From an uncultured Hungatella sp. (lineage in GTDB: Bacteria > Bacillota > Clostridia > Lachnospirales > Lachnospiraceae): a stretch of 49,219 nt of DNA. Of the stretch, positions 33,364-42,267 are shown piece by piece. Positions within the stretch are counted from its first letter, which is position 1; each line of letters starts with the position of its first letter. Under the pieces are notes generated by a model that saw only the letters and a list, made by a program, of their open reading frames with translations, did no database searches and had not been told where the DNA came from. A program made the translations under genes and the position numbers. The stretch is taken from contig CATLBR010000022.1 in NCBI GenBank assembly GCA_949879795.1, positions 1 through 49,219 on the forward strand, in the 5' to 3' direction.

Positions 33364-34611
33364 ATGGGACAGACTATGATTGAAAAGATTATCTCCCGCA
33401 ACATCGGTTCCGATTCGGTGAAGCAGGGAGATATAGTCACCGTGTCAGTGGACAGGGTGATGCTGGATGATATAATGATTCCTTTTATCGTGGATAAATT
33501 TCACGAGATGGGCTTCTCGAAAATCTGGGATCCCAATAAGGTGGTTCTGATCTATGATCATCTGGTTCCCTCCAGCCAGCAGGACGATGTCCGCCACTAC
33601 CAGGTGGGAGACCGGTTTGCAGAGGAATACGGATTGACTCATGTGCACCGCAGTGACGGTATCTGCCATCAGCTGATGACAGAGGCAGGATATGTGAAAC
33701 CGGGGGATGTGGTATTCGGGACAGACAGCCACACCACCACCTACGGGTGTGTGGGAGCGTTCTCTACAGGTATCGGCTACACGGAGATGGCGGCCATCCT
33801 GGGGACCGGGGAGCTTTGGATCCGGGTTCCCGAAACTATAAAGATTGTCATCCAAGGAGAATTGCCGGAACATGTGATGTCAAAAGACTTGATTCTGAAA
33901 ATTATCGGAGATTTGGGCGCCGACGGGGCCACCTACAAAGCGTTGGAATTCACCGGCAGCACGGTTGAGAACATGACCATAAGCAGCCGTATGACCATGG
34001 CCAACATGGCCATAGAGGCGGGAGCCAAGTGTGCGGTATTTGCACCTGACGAGAAGACGGCTCATTACTGCGGAGTGGAACTGAGTGAGTGGGAGAAGAA
34101 CCTTAAGGGGGACGAGGACGCCGTATACTGCAAAACTCTTATCTATCAGGCAAAGGAGCTGGTGCCGGTGATGGCCTGCCCGTCTCAGGTGGACAAGATA
34201 CGTCAGGTGAGCCAGCTGGAAGGCACGGTTATCGATCAGGTATTTATCGGTTCCTGCACCAACGGGCGTCTGGAGGATCTGGTGGCGGCAGCAAAGATGC
34301 TGGAGGGAAAGAAGGTGGCTCCTTTTGTGAAGCTCATCGTGACCCCCGCCAGCAGGAAAGTGTACCAGGAGGCTGATGCCTGTGGGGCGCTGAAGGTTCT
34401 GGCCCAGGCCGGAGCCGTCATCACCCATCCGGGCTGCGGTCTGTGCTGCGGGAGGACCGGCGGGATACTCTGTGACGGAGAGAGAGTAGTGGCTACCAAC
34501 AATCGGAACTTCCTGGGACGCATGGGCACCTCTAAGGTGGAGATATACCTGGCATCGCCGGTTGTGGCAGCAGCCTGCGCCGCAGCGGGAAAGATCGTGC
34601 TCCCCTCATAA
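33364..34611 (+). CDS. leuC: 3-isopropylmalate dehydratase large subunit (copy 2)
   Basis: Second large subunit, 415 aa. 4Fe-4S ligands lie in FIGSCTNGRLEDL and HPGCGLCCGRTGG; other blocks are DGICHQLMTEAG, FGTDSHTTTYGCVGAFSTG and NRNFLGRMG. This copy is closer to the canonical GSCTN pattern than copy 1. Which pair serves leucine synthesis cannot be decided here; one may act on methylmalate-type or dimethylmalate-type substrates. Confidence 0.87.
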   Translation: MGQTMIEKIISRNIGSDSVKQGDIVTVSVDRVMLDDIMIPFIVDKFHEMGFSKIWDPNKVVLIYDHLVPSSQQDDVRHYQVGDRFAEEYGLTHVHRSDGICHQLMTEAGYVKPGDVVFGTDSHTTTYGCVGAFSTGIGYTEMAAILGTGELWIRVPETIKIVIQGELPEHVMSKDLILKIIGDLGADGATYKALEFTGSTVENMTISSRMTMANMAIEAGAKCAVFAPDEKTAHYCGVELSEWEKNLKGDEDAVYCKTLIYQAKELVPVMACPSQVDKIRQVSQLEGTVIDQVFIGSCTNGRLEDLVAAAKMLEGKKVAPFVKLIVTPASRKVYQEADACGALKVLAQAGAVITHPGCGLCCGRTGGILCDGERVVATNNRNFLGRMGTSKVEIYLASPVVAAACAAAGKIVLPS

Positions 34612-34641
34612 TAATATTTTCTATATTATCTGACACAAAAG

Positions 34642-34671
34642 AGCCGTCCGCAGGAAAACGGGCGGCTTTTT
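34642..34671 (+). terminator. terminator of the leu operon
   Basis: AGCCGTCCG (34642-34650) pairs with CGGGCGGCT (34659-34667) with one G-U, followed by T5. Confidence 0.75.
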
Positions 34672-34851
34672 CTGAAATTCCAAGATTGATCATCACACCA
34701 ATTCATCATTTTGTAATATTTTTGTAAAATATAGAATACTATATTAATAAAATAATGAAATAATAGATTCATAATTTCGTCTAAATTTAATATAAAAGAG
34801 AAAAATGTAAAATATACTGTCGTTAAACATGCTGAATCTCGTACAAAACCA

Positions 34852-34881
34852 TTGACTTACCATAACATGTTCCCATATAAT
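34852..34881 (+). promoter_or_regulatory. promoter of the cell-wall hydrolase gene
   Basis: TTGACT (34852-34857), 18 nt, TATAAT (34876-34881). The rest of the 362-bp gap after leuC is AT-rich and shows nothing else I can support. Confidence 0.55.
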
Positions 34882-34973
34882 ATCCAAAATGAGCAGATAA
34901 ATAAAACAAAAGTGGGAGAAACAATGCATTTTTTGCCTTTATTTTCTAATAAAGTGAGAAAAGAGGGATGATT

Positions 34974-35798
34974 ATGTTTATAAGGCTGCCATTTCTTCGT
35001 AAGACAGTCTGCTTTGGGGAAAGCGTGACGAAATATATTACAAAAGAGTTACACCGTCAGAGAGAGGTGATAATCTCGATTGTTTCGGTATGTATGATAG
35101 CTGCTTTGGCCCTGGGAGGCGAGAATACTTTGACGGCTTTTGCCAAGACGTCTTCCCGGGAGGTAAGAAATCTGCAGGACCAGGTTGACCAGGGGATAAT
35201 CCCGCACCTGGAGAGCGCCGGGCTTAAGAAGGATATTGAGGCGATTGCAGCTGCTGAAAAAATGGTTTCTATTCGTCATGGCCAGCTGGTTGTGGGATAT
35301 CTGCTCACCCAGAATGTGATGAGACAGGAGCAGGCCCAGGAGGCTTTAGCTGAGCGGTATAATGAGATGAAAGGGAGGTTTGCGGAGAGCAGGAAGACAG
35401 GAGAAATCTTTCATCCGGAAATACCCTGCAGCAGTGAAGATTACCAGACGCTTCTGCGCATCGTGGAGGCAGAGGCGGGAATCTGTGACAGCAAAGGAAA
35501 GATTCTGGTGGCCAATGTGGTGATAAATCGGGTGCGCAGCAGTGAATTCCCTGACACCATCCGGGAAGTAGTATACCAGCCGTCTCAGTTTTCACCTGTG
35601 TCAAACGGAACAATCAATACATGCAAGGTCACCCGGCAGACGGTGGAGTGCGTAAGGCGGGCTCTGTCAGGGGAGGACTATTCTCAGGGAGCTTTGTATT
35701 TTATGAACCGGGGGGCTTCCAAGAGCGGAGCCGTCAGATGGTTTGACGGGCGCCTCACCTATCTGTTCAGTTATGACGGGCACGAATTTTTTAAATAG
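34974..35798 (+). CDS. SleB-like cell wall hydrolase
   Basis: Protein of 274 aa. One membrane segment near residues 35-55 (VIISIVSVCMIAALALGG) anchors a coiled-coil region (about 60-140). A C-terminal Hydrolase_2 (SleB/CwlJ) domain then shows LLRIVEAEAGICDSKGKILVA, VVINRVRSSEFPDTI, VVYQPSQFSPVSNG and ALYFMN. The Glu in EAEAG is the expected catalytic residue of this lytic transglycosylase family. The usual role is peptidoglycan or spore-cortex lysis. ATG 34974 is used because ATG 34968 abuts the SD. Confidence 0.85.
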   Translation: MFIRLPFLRKTVCFGESVTKYITKELHRQREVIISIVSVCMIAALALGGENTLTAFAKTSSREVRNLQDQVDQGIIPHLESAGLKKDIEAIAAAEKMVSIRHGQLVVGYLLTQNVMRQEQAQEALAERYNEMKGRFAESRKTGEIFHPEIPCSSEDYQTLLRIVEAEAGICDSKGKILVANVVINRVRSSEFPDTIREVVYQPSQFSPVSNGTINTCKVTRQTVECVRRALSGEDYSQGALYFMNRGASKSGAVRWFDGRLTYLFSYDGHEFFK

Positions 35799-35861
35799 GG
35801 GATTGTAGAAGATGGAGGATTTGATGTATACTGGAGAAAAATAGAAGAGGAGGCTGGGAAT

Positions 35862-36326
35862 ATGATTTTAGATTTTGCGGCAAATCTGGATTTTTACAGG
35901 AATCTGGGTATCGAGGGCAGATATGCCAAGGCGGTGGATTTTCTGAAAAGCCATGATTTAAAGAGTCTTGACAACGGAAAGTATGAGATTGACGGAAAGA
36001 ACGTATATGCCAACGTGATGGAGTACGACACTATCCCTTGGGATGAGGCTTCTTATGAGGCCCACAAGGATTACACAGATATCCAGTATATCATCGAAGG
36101 ATGCGAGATCATGACCTACGCGCCGGTGGATCAACTGACGGCTTCCACCCCCTACAACGAGGCGAAGGATGTGACCAAGTTTGACAATTCCGTGGCTGGT
36201 CTGCGGGTGGCGGTTCATGGCGGAGAATATATGATCTTCAACCCGTGGGACGGTCATAAGCCCAAGGCGGCTGACGGGGAACCGTCTCATGTGAAGAAGA
36301 TTGTGGTTAAGATCAAAGAGAACTAA
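35862..36326 (+). CDS. YhcH/YjgK/YiaL family protein
   Basis: Cupin-like beta protein of 154 aa (DUF386). Family landmarks: NVMEYDTIPWDEASYEAHKDY, DIQYIIEG, FAVHGGEY-like VAVHGGEYMIFNPWDGHKP and the final VKKIVVKIKEN. Members accompany sialic acid or galactoside pathways and carry the metal-binding H, E and H residues visible here. ATG 35862 follows GAGGAGGCTGGG. It is followed by a strong terminator and a converging pectinesterase gene. Confidence 0.85.
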   Translation: MILDFAANLDFYRNLGIEGRYAKAVDFLKSHDLKSLDNGKYEIDGKNVYANVMEYDTIPWDEASYEAHKDYTDIQYIIEGCEIMTYAPVDQLTASTPYNEAKDVTKFDNSVAGLRVAVHGGEYMIFNPWDGHKPKAADGEPSHVKKIVVKIKEN

Positions 36327-36368
36327 ACTCCGGGAAGAATGCCGGGGATGTAAATTCAGATGTACGCC

Positions 36369-36415
36369 AAAAATCCAGCTAAGTTCCAGATATCTAGGAA
36401 CTAGCCGGATTTTTT
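36369..36415 (+). terminator. intrinsic terminator after the YhcH gene
   Basis: Imperfect hairpin with AATCC, GCTA and GTTCC arms (36372-36387) pairing to 36397-36411 around a 9-nt loop, then T-run 36411-36415. Confidence 0.7.
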
Positions 36416-36504
36416 GGTATAAACAGAACAAGGGCGTTGCTCTATCGCCTATGTTGCTGATTTTGTAACACCCCGTCCCATATCCCAGTCAGGATTTCTC
36501 CATG

Positions 36505-37491
36505 TCACATCTCCTTTTTCCAGGGGCTCCATCCGTCGTCTCCGGAGAGAACCTTTTCCCTGCTGTACAGTTCCAGATCTTCCGGGCGCAGACGGCGGAC
36601 CCAGCCGGGCCTGGCTTCCATATCCGCGCCTGGTCCGAAACTTCCGTACTCGCCGTAGAGACAGGTTTCGCGGGCCTGAGGTTTATCCCAGTCATGCCAG
36701 CCTTCCGGACGGATATGCCGGTCCATGTAGCAGTTTATCAGCACCGTCCGGGCATATTCTCTCCAGGGCCTTCCCAGATAGACCGTGTGGGGAGGGCACT
36801 GTCCGGTGAAGCGGCACCGGTCCATGACATAGCCGTAGTTTTGGCCTTCAGGGGTGGAGGCCGCGGTGACATAGCCGTTGACAGGCCGGCCGATGTCTTT
36901 TGAGAAAAATTCGCAGCTTTCAAAGTAGGCGGTGGCGCTGCCGAAGATAAAGTCGATATCCCCTTCTATATAACAATCTCTGTAGTAGTGGCGGCCGTTG
37001 ACCCGGGGCGAGAACTGCTTGGGTCCCACAAAACCGTTGATTTCGATCTCTTTCGGGGGAAGGGGACCTGTGAACAGGGTGTCCTGATTTCCAAGAAAAC
37101 GGCAGTTGTCAAACATCAGCCGGTCTCCATCCGCATAGAGTGCCAGGGCCTGCCCCACATGGGGGCCCTTCCCAGCGGTGTTGGCCAGGGTTAGATTTCG
37201 GAAAGTCACATCATGAGTGTCCACCAGACAGGAGTAGGTTCGAAAGGTTCCACGCCTGCTGCCGTCCTCCATGGTCATCCGGGCGTACAGATCATAGGTG
37301 AGGACGGTATCTTCGGGGGAATCCCCGATGACGGCTATATGAGGACGGGTGATTGTCAGCTGTTCTCTGTAGACGCCTTTGTGGAGATATAGAGTCACTT
37401 CTTCCCCGCTGTCAGGCGGGAGAGACGCCAGAGCCTGACCGACAGAGTGGAAATCACCTGTTTTGTTGGCTGCAATATGTATCTTTATCAT
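36505..37491 (-). CDS. pectinesterase (carbohydrate esterase family 8)
   Basis: Protein of 328 aa that removes methyl esters from homogalacturonan. Right-handed beta-helix motifs: VGQALALYADGD, NCRFLGNQDTLF with catalytic Asp, YIEGDIDFIFGSATA with catalytic Asp, and YLGRPWREYARTV with the substrate Arg. There is no signal peptide (MIKIHIAANKTGDF), so it is probably cytosolic and acts on imported oligogalacturonides. Neighbours are not pectin genes, except that the converging YhcH gene also belongs to a sugar family. Confidence 0.92.
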   Translation of the reverse strand: MIKIHIAANKTGDFHSVGQALASLPPDSGEEVTLYLHKGVYREQLTITRPHIAVIGDSPEDTVLTYDLYARMTMEDGSRRGTFRTYSCLVDTHDVTFRNLTLANTAGKGPHVGQALALYADGDRLMFDNCRFLGNQDTLFTGPLPPKEIEINGFVGPKQFSPRVNGRHYYRDCYIEGDIDFIFGSATAYFESCEFFSKDIGRPVNGYVTAASTPEGQNYGYVMDRCRFTGQCPPHTVYLGRPWREYARTVLINCYMDRHIRPEGWHDWDKPQARETCLYGEYGSFGPGADMEARPGWVRRLRPEDLELYSREKVLSGDDGWSPWKKEM

Positions 37492-37555
37492 GGATCAAAC
37501 ACTCCTCTCAGGGTATTTCTTAACTGAAATGTATCATTGAATTGTAAAAACTCTT

Positions 37556-37570
37556 TTAACAATTTGTTAA
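37556..37570. promoter_or_regulatory. palindrome upstream of pckA
   Basis: TTAACAA-T-TTGTTAA, 7-bp perfect arms, about 25 bp upstream of the pckA -35. Possible repressor or activator site. Confidence 0.35.
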
Positions 37571-37595
37571 CAAAAATGTTTTTTGACAATGTTCA

Positions 37596-37624
37596 TTGAC
37601 TTTTTCTTCACAAAGTGAGATAAT
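37596..37624 (+). promoter_or_regulatory. promoter of pckA
   Basis: TTGACT (37596-37601), 17 nt, GATAAT (37619-37624). Confidence 0.65.
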
Positions 37625-37663
37625 AAAACCAAATTTTGTTTTTCAAATTTAAGGAGGATTTAT

Positions 37664-39361
37664 ATGTCAACAAAAGCTTATTACCCAGTAAGTGAAATCG
37701 GATCAGGAAAGCCGGGATTCTCGACCACAAGGTCTATCATCGAGGCTGCTTTCTACGGGAACAATGTGGTTAAAGTGAATACTTTGAAAGAGGCTTATGA
37801 GTTAGCAAAGAATTCTCCGGGAACGATTGTTACGGACATGCCTGTATACAGAGGTGAAGAGTTCGGTCTTGAGAAGGATGCCAAGGTTCTCCTGTTCAAC
37901 GACGGCGCCATCACCGGACGCTATGCTACCGCGCGCCGCATTGCGGGTGAGCCGGGAGTAAACTGCGCGGCTCTCGACAGAGTGGCTATGGACGCTGTAT
38001 ATGAGTCCCGCTGGAAAACCATGTACCACGCCGAGGTTTTCGTAGGCCTTGACCCGGAATTCATGGTGAAGGCACACCTTCTGATTCCGGAAGGGGAAGA
38101 AAACATCATGTACAACTGGATGCTGAATTTCCAGTACATGTCCGATGAGTATGTGAAGATGTACAAGAATTCCAAGCCTGTGGGAGACGGAAGAGAAGCG
38201 GATATCTTTATTTTCTCCGATCCTCAGTGGACCGGCTCCGACCGTCCCAACGTATCCCTGGACTGCTTGTCCGACCCCCAGAAGAAGACCTTGTGCTACT
38301 TCAACACCGAGACTAACTGCGCGTGCATTCTTGGTATGAGATACTTCGGTGAGCACAAGAAGGGAACCCTGACCATGGCATGGGCTATCGCCAACCGCAA
38401 CGGTTACGCGTCATGCCACGGCGGTCAGAAAGAGTACCTCCTTCCTGACGGAAGAAAGTATGTGGCGTCCGTTTATGGTCTGTCAGGTTCCGGCAAGTCC
38501 ACTCTGACCCACGCAAAACACGGCGGGAAGTACGAGATCAAGGTTCTTCACGACGACGCGTTTATCATCAATACAGATACCTGTGCCTCCATCGCCCTGG
38601 AGCCTACCTATTTTGACAAGACTGCCGATTATCCCACAGGATGTCCGGACAACAAGTATCTCCTGACAGCCCAGAACTGTTCTGCTACTCTGGACGAGGA
38701 CGGCAAGATTCAGCTGGTTACAGAAGACATCCGCAACGGGAACGGACGTGCCATCAAGTCCAAATTGTGGTCTCCCAACCGTGTAGACAGAATCGATGCC
38801 CCGGTTAACGCCATCTTCTGGATCATGAAGGATCCCACCATTCCGCCGGTGGTAAAATTGAAAGGTGCATCTCTGGCATCTGTCATGGGTGCAACTCTGG
38901 CTACCAAGCGTTCTTCCGCAGAACGTCTGGCCCCCGGAGTAGATCCCAACAAGCTGGTGGTGGTTCCCTATGCCAATCCGTTCAGAACCTATCCTCTGGC
39001 CAATGACTATGACAAGTTCAAGAAGCTGGTGGAGGAGAAGGATGTGGACTGCTATATCGTCAACACCGGAGATTTTATGGGCAAGAAGGTGAAACCCGCC
39101 GATACTCTCGGCATTCTGGAAGCTATTGTGGAGGGCACCGCGGATTTCCACAAGTGGGGACCGTTCTCAGACATCGAGATCATGGATTGGGAAGGCTTTG
39201 TGCCGGATATGAACGATGAGGAGTATGTAAGCCAGCTGAAAGCACGTATGAACGACCGTGTCAACGAGATCAAAGAGTTCGCTTCCGCGAAAGAGGGATA
39301 TGACAAACTTCCCGATGACGCTCTGGCAGCTCTTGAGAAGGTTGTTGCGGAACTGAATTAA
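37664..39361 (+). CDS. pckA: phosphoenolpyruvate carboxykinase (ATP)
   Basis: ATP-dependent PEPCK of 565 aa, the Clostridia-type length. The P-loop is GLSGSGKST at about residue 272; metal site HDDAFII is about 25 residues later. Other landmarks are DVKxxF-type DMPVYRGEEF, ETNCACILGMRYFGEHKKG and ILEAIVEGTADFHKWGPFSD. It interconverts oxaloacetate and PEP; in anaerobic gut bacteria it usually fixes CO2 onto PEP and makes ATP. Strong SD AAGGAGGATTTAT and its own promoter and terminator point to a monocistronic, highly expressed gene. Confidence 0.96.
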   Translation: MSTKAYYPVSEIGSGKPGFSTTRSIIEAAFYGNNVVKVNTLKEAYELAKNSPGTIVTDMPVYRGEEFGLEKDAKVLLFNDGAITGRYATARRIAGEPGVNCAALDRVAMDAVYESRWKTMYHAEVFVGLDPEFMVKAHLLIPEGEENIMYNWMLNFQYMSDEYVKMYKNSKPVGDGREADIFIFSDPQWTGSDRPNVSLDCLSDPQKKTLCYFNTETNCACILGMRYFGEHKKGTLTMAWAIANRNGYASCHGGQKEYLLPDGRKYVASVYGLSGSGKSTLTHAKHGGKYEIKVLHDDAFIINTDTCASIALEPTYFDKTADYPTGCPDNKYLLTAQNCSATLDEDGKIQLVTEDIRNGNGRAIKSKLWSPNRVDRIDAPVNAIFWIMKDPTIPPVVKLKGASLASVMGATLATKRSSAERLAPGVDPNKLVVVPYANPFRTYPLANDYDKFKKLVEEKDVDCYIVNTGDFMGKKVKPADTLGILEAIVEGTADFHKWGPFSDIEIMDWEGFVPDMNDEEYVSQLKARMNDRVNEIKEFASAKEGYDKLPDDALAALEKVVAELN

Positions 39362-39381
39362 TAACTTCATAAAATTAAGGG

Positions 39382-39409
39382 GGACGCAGCGTCACAGCTG
39401 CGTCCTTTT
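39382..39409 (+). terminator. terminator after pckA
   Basis: GGACGCAGC-GTCACA-GCTGCGTCC, 9-bp perfect stem followed by TTTT. Confidence 0.8.
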
Positions 39410-39428
39410 GACAAATATGGGGAGAGAG

Positions 39429-40088
39429 ATGAAAAGAAAATACATATTGTTCGACCTGGACGGAACACTGACAGACCCTATGGTTGGAATTACCAAATCT
39501 GTGCAGCATGCCCTCAAGGCTTATGGGATTGAGGTGCAGGATCTCCGGACGCTGTGTCCGTTTATCGGACCGCCGTTAAAAGACAGTTTCATGAGGTACT
39601 ATGGCTTTTCGGAAGCCCGGGCGGAGGAGGCCATCGGCAAATACCGGGAATATTTCGCAGTGACCGGAATTTTTGAGAATCAGGTATATGACGGCATCGA
39701 ACCTATGCTGCAGCGTCTGAAAGCTGACGGCAGAATATTGATAGTCGCTACCTCCAAGCCGGAGGAATTTGCGGTTCGGATTCTTGAACATTTTCATCTG
39801 GACCGGTATTTCGATTATGTGTGCGGGGCCAGCATGGATGAGAAGAGAGTGAAGAAAGGAGAGGTGATTGCCTACGCCCTGAGAACGGCCGGCCTCGAGA
39901 GCGGGGCGGAGGCCGTGATGGTGGGAGACAGAGAACATGATGTCATAGGGGCCAGGGAAAATCACATGGACTGTGTAGGCGTTCTCTTCGGATATGGCAG
40001 CCGGGAGGAGCTTGCGGCGGCAGGGGCTGCGGCTGTGGCGGCTACGGTGGGAGAACTGGCAGACCTTCTTCTTGGACGAGATGACTGA
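39429..40088 (+). CDS. HAD-superfamily hydrolase, phosphoglycolate phosphatase-like
   Basis: Protein of 219 aa. Motif I is LFDLDGTLTDP, motif II VATSK, motif III Lys in the KKGEVIA region, motif IV VGDREHDVIGA. The cap domain is of subfamily IA type (about residues 15-80). Family members dephosphorylate phosphoglycolate, pyrophosphate or sugar phosphates; the substrate cannot be fixed. ATG 39429 is preferred to an upstream frame start at 39408, which is inside the terminator. A run of Ala (EELAAAGAAAVAATV) near the C-terminus is a local oddity. Confidence 0.85.
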   Translation: MKRKYILFDLDGTLTDPMVGITKSVQHALKAYGIEVQDLRTLCPFIGPPLKDSFMRYYGFSEARAEEAIGKYREYFAVTGIFENQVYDGIEPMLQRLKADGRILIVATSKPEEFAVRILEHFHLDRYFDYVCGASMDEKRVKKGEVIAYALRTAGLESGAEAVMVGDREHDVIGARENHMDCVGVLFGYGSREELAAAGAAAVAATVGELADLLLGRDD

Positions 40089-40169
40089 GATAAATGGAAA
40101 AAGTGCACAAAATATAGAGAGCGAAACCTTGCAAAAATCCACAAAGTTAAACGATATTTCTAAAAGTAA

Positions 40170-40199
40170 CTGACATTTTTCTGAATAAGGTGCTAAAAT
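40170..40199 (+). promoter_or_regulatory. promoter of the CarD-like gene
   Basis: CTGACA (40170-40175), 18 nt, extended -10 TGCTAAAAT (40191-40199). A second TATAAT is at 40205-40210. Confidence 0.45.
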
Positions 40200-40276
40200 A
40201 TAGTTATAATGAGAATATGAGAATTGATATCCTGTTAACGACTGCATTGACTGACTAGAAGAAAGGATGGGAAGAT

Positions 40277-40780
40277 TTGTTCGACAAGGGAGAGTATATT
40301 GTTTATGGCACCACCGGCGTCTGCAGGGTGAGAGATATCACGGCTATGTCCACGGACGGAAGCGGGAAAGAGAAACTGTATTATGTGTTGGAACCTGTGG
40401 GAGTCAGCGGGAGCAGGATTATGACTCCCGTGGAAGGCAACAAAAGTATTTTGCGGCCTATTTTGTCCAGGGATGAGGCCTACAGGCTTATTGACGGGAT
40501 TCAGGAGGTAGATCAGCTGTGGATCACAGATGACAGGCAGAGGGAATCCAGGTACAAGGAGGCCCTGAAGACCTGTGACTGCAGGGAGTGGGTGGGCATC
40601 ATCAAGACGCTGCATTTTCGAAAAAAAGACCGCCTGGCCAGAGGAAAACGGCTGACGGAGGTGGACGAGCGGTATCTGAAGAAGGCGAAGGAGAATCTGT
40701 ATCGGGAACTGTCCATCCCCCTGGAGATTCCGCCGGAGGAGGTGGAGACATTCATCACAGAGCGGATAGAACACGTTTAG
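40277..40780 (+). CDS. CarD/CdnL-like transcription regulator
   Basis: Protein of 167 aa. The N-terminal Tudor-like RNA-polymerase-interaction domain reads MFDKGEYIVYGTTGVCRV, followed by YYVLEPVG and a helical DNA-contacting C-terminal domain with RGKRLTEVDERYLKKAKENL. CarD proteins bind the RNAP beta subunit and stabilise open complexes. Start is TTG 40277, because the family begins MFxxGDxVVYG exactly there and AAGGATGGG lies upstream. Stress or rRNA-promoter control is the known role elsewhere. Confidence 0.88.
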   Translation: MFDKGEYIVYGTTGVCRVRDITAMSTDGSGKEKLYYVLEPVGVSGSRIMTPVEGNKSILRPILSRDEAYRLIDGIQEVDQLWITDDRQRESRYKEALKTCDCREWVGIIKTLHFRKKDRLARGKRLTEVDERYLKKAKENLYRELSIPLEIPPEEVETFITERIEHV

Positions 40781-40931
40781 AAGGCGTGGGGATTTTTGCG
40801 GGGGACAGAGTTGGCGGCGGAGTGTCGGGATAGGCATTCCGCTGTTTTTCTGTCGGGAACAGCGCCTTGACACCTGAGGGCTTTTTAGGTATGCTGATAG
40901 GAGAAACATAGAAGGGCTGATGGTGATAACG

Positions 40932-41273
40932 ATGGAAAAAATTGTCTGGCAGGGACTATTGTATGATTTTTATGGTGAACTGTTGACGGAGCATCAGCGC
41001 CAGATTTATGAGGATGTGGTGCTCAACGACCTGTCTTTCACCGAGATTGCGCAGGAACAGGGAATCTCCCGCCAGGGTGTACATGATCTGATCAGACGCT
41101 GTGACAGGATCCTGGAAAAGTATGAAGGGAAACTGGGGCTGGTGGAGAAGTTTCAGAAGACAAAGAAAATGGCGGACAGGATCGAACAGCTTCTGGACGA
41201 ATATGAGAAGAGGCGGGACGATATTTTTTTGGAAGAGGCGAGGAAGATGGCCAGACAGATAGGAACGCTGTAA
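40932..41273 (+). CDS. ylxM: YlxM-family HTH protein
   Basis: UPF0122 protein of 113 aa with a sigma-70 region 4-like HTH: LLYDFYGELLTEHQRQIYEDVV, then SFTEIAQEQGISRQGVHDLI. YlxM stimulates the signal-recognition particle and is normally directly upstream of ffh. Here a terminator and a mobile region follow instead, so the pair appears to have been separated by insertion. ATG 40932 matches the family start; ATG 40920 (MVITMEK) is an alternative. Confidence 0.88.
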   Translation: MEKIVWQGLLYDFYGELLTEHQRQIYEDVVLNDLSFTEIAQEQGISRQGVHDLIRRCDRILEKYEGKLGLVEKFQKTKKMADRIEQLLDEYEKRRDDIFLEEARKMARQIGTL

Positions 41274-41352
41274 ATTGTCAAGAAAAATTACTTGATATGA
41301 TTTTCGCAGAAATGCAGTAAATAAGCCGCTTTCAGCGGTTGAAAATACGGAT

Positions 41353-41372
41353 TTGTGACAATATTGTGACAA
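41353..41372. repeat. direct repeat TTGTGACAA x2
   Basis: Two exact 9-bp copies at 41353-41361 and 41364-41372, 11 bp apart (one helical turn), in the gap between ylxM and the island. Candidate recombinase or regulator site at the left junction. Confidence 0.3.
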
Positions 41373-41404
41373 ATTCAGAAGAAAATAGGATTTTGAAACA
41401 GAAG

Positions 41405-41441
41405 AAAGCACTCAATACCTTAATTGGTATCGGGTGCTTTT
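41405..41441. terminator. bidirectional terminator at the island edge
   Basis: 15-nt arms (41405-41419 and 41426-41440) with a few G-U pairs and loop TTAATT. AAA on one side and TTTT on the other serve both strands. Confidence 0.7.
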
Positions 41442-41450
41442 CACGTTCTG

Positions 41451-42140
41451 CTAAAATAAAATCGGATGCTTGAATTTGGGGTTAGTCTGTTTCCAATTGG
41501 ATTCTGAATTAGTAATATCAATATCCGGCAACGCCTTATATCTTTTGTCTAACAGTCTGGAAAAGGCAACTGTAAGGCGATAACGGTTTGCCAAAGCATT
41601 TGCATCATGCAATTTGTGTTCAGCTCTATAATCATTGTAACGTTTTTCAAATTTTTCTCTTTCTTCTAAGGTTTCAGCATTTTTGTAATCGGATTCAACT
41701 TTTTCCTCTACCTTATCCAGCTCTATTCCTTTTTCATAATGATAATCCACCATATAAAGCAGATTTATTATTGCCAGGAAATAATCATCTTTCAGTAAAT
41801 CATTAAGGATTGACAGTTTGAGGAAAGAATCTTTCATGTTGAGTATAATATCAATTACATCTGGCGATAGTCCAGTAGCTTCTTTTACATCTGCTACAAT
41901 ATGCCGCTTTTCATCATATTCACAGAGCAGATAACCCATATCGCAATCTAATTTCTTTGCGATTTCAAGCAAGACTGATAATGATACCATTGACTTTTCC
42001 CGTACACATTTATGAAATGCCTGTTTTGAGTAGGGGATATCATCAAAGAAATCATCTTGTGTTCCCCATTCTTTGATAGCGTCCTTGATTCTTGAGTTGA
42101 TTTTTTCAGCGTCAATGTCCTGTATACTATTGTAAACCAT
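41451..42140 (-). CDS. phage-type repressor, HTH domain
   Basis: Protein of 229 aa divergent from the early genes of the island, the usual repressor position. The N-terminal part carries an XRE-like fold (IPYSKQAFHKCVREKSMVSL then LLEIAKKLDCDMGYLLCEYD). The C-terminal 140 residues are helical and charged, without peptidase or membrane motifs, so it is not a LexA-type self-cleaving repressor. It is AT-rich in codon use compared with the housekeeping genes. It very likely controls the promoters in 42141-42267. Confidence 0.65.
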   Translation of the reverse strand: MVYNSIQDIDAEKINSRIKDAIKEWGTQDDFFDDIPYSKQAFHKCVREKSMVSLSVLLEIAKKLDCDMGYLLCEYDEKRHIVADVKEATGLSPDVIDIILNMKDSFLKLSILNDLLKDDYFLAIINLLYMVDYHYEKGIELDKVEEKVESDYKNAETLEEREKFEKRYNDYRAEHKLHDANALANRYRLTVAFSRLLDKRYKALPDIDITNSESNWKQTNPKFKHPILF

Positions 42141-42162
42141 ATTTTACTAAAATCTCCTTTTA

Positions 42163-42208
42163 AGTTAAATAATAATATAAAACAGTGAATAGATTTTTAC
42201 TTTTAACT
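42163..42208. promoter_or_regulatory. divergent control region of the island
   Basis: AGTTAAA (42163-42169) and TTTAACT (42202-42208) form an inverted pair 39 bp apart centre to centre, between the divergent repressor and excisionase-like genes. Likely repressor operators. Confidence 0.35.
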
Positions 42209-42267
42209 ATTATATCATGGATATAGACGGAGCGCAACGTTAAAAATACAAAGAAAGGTAAATTATT

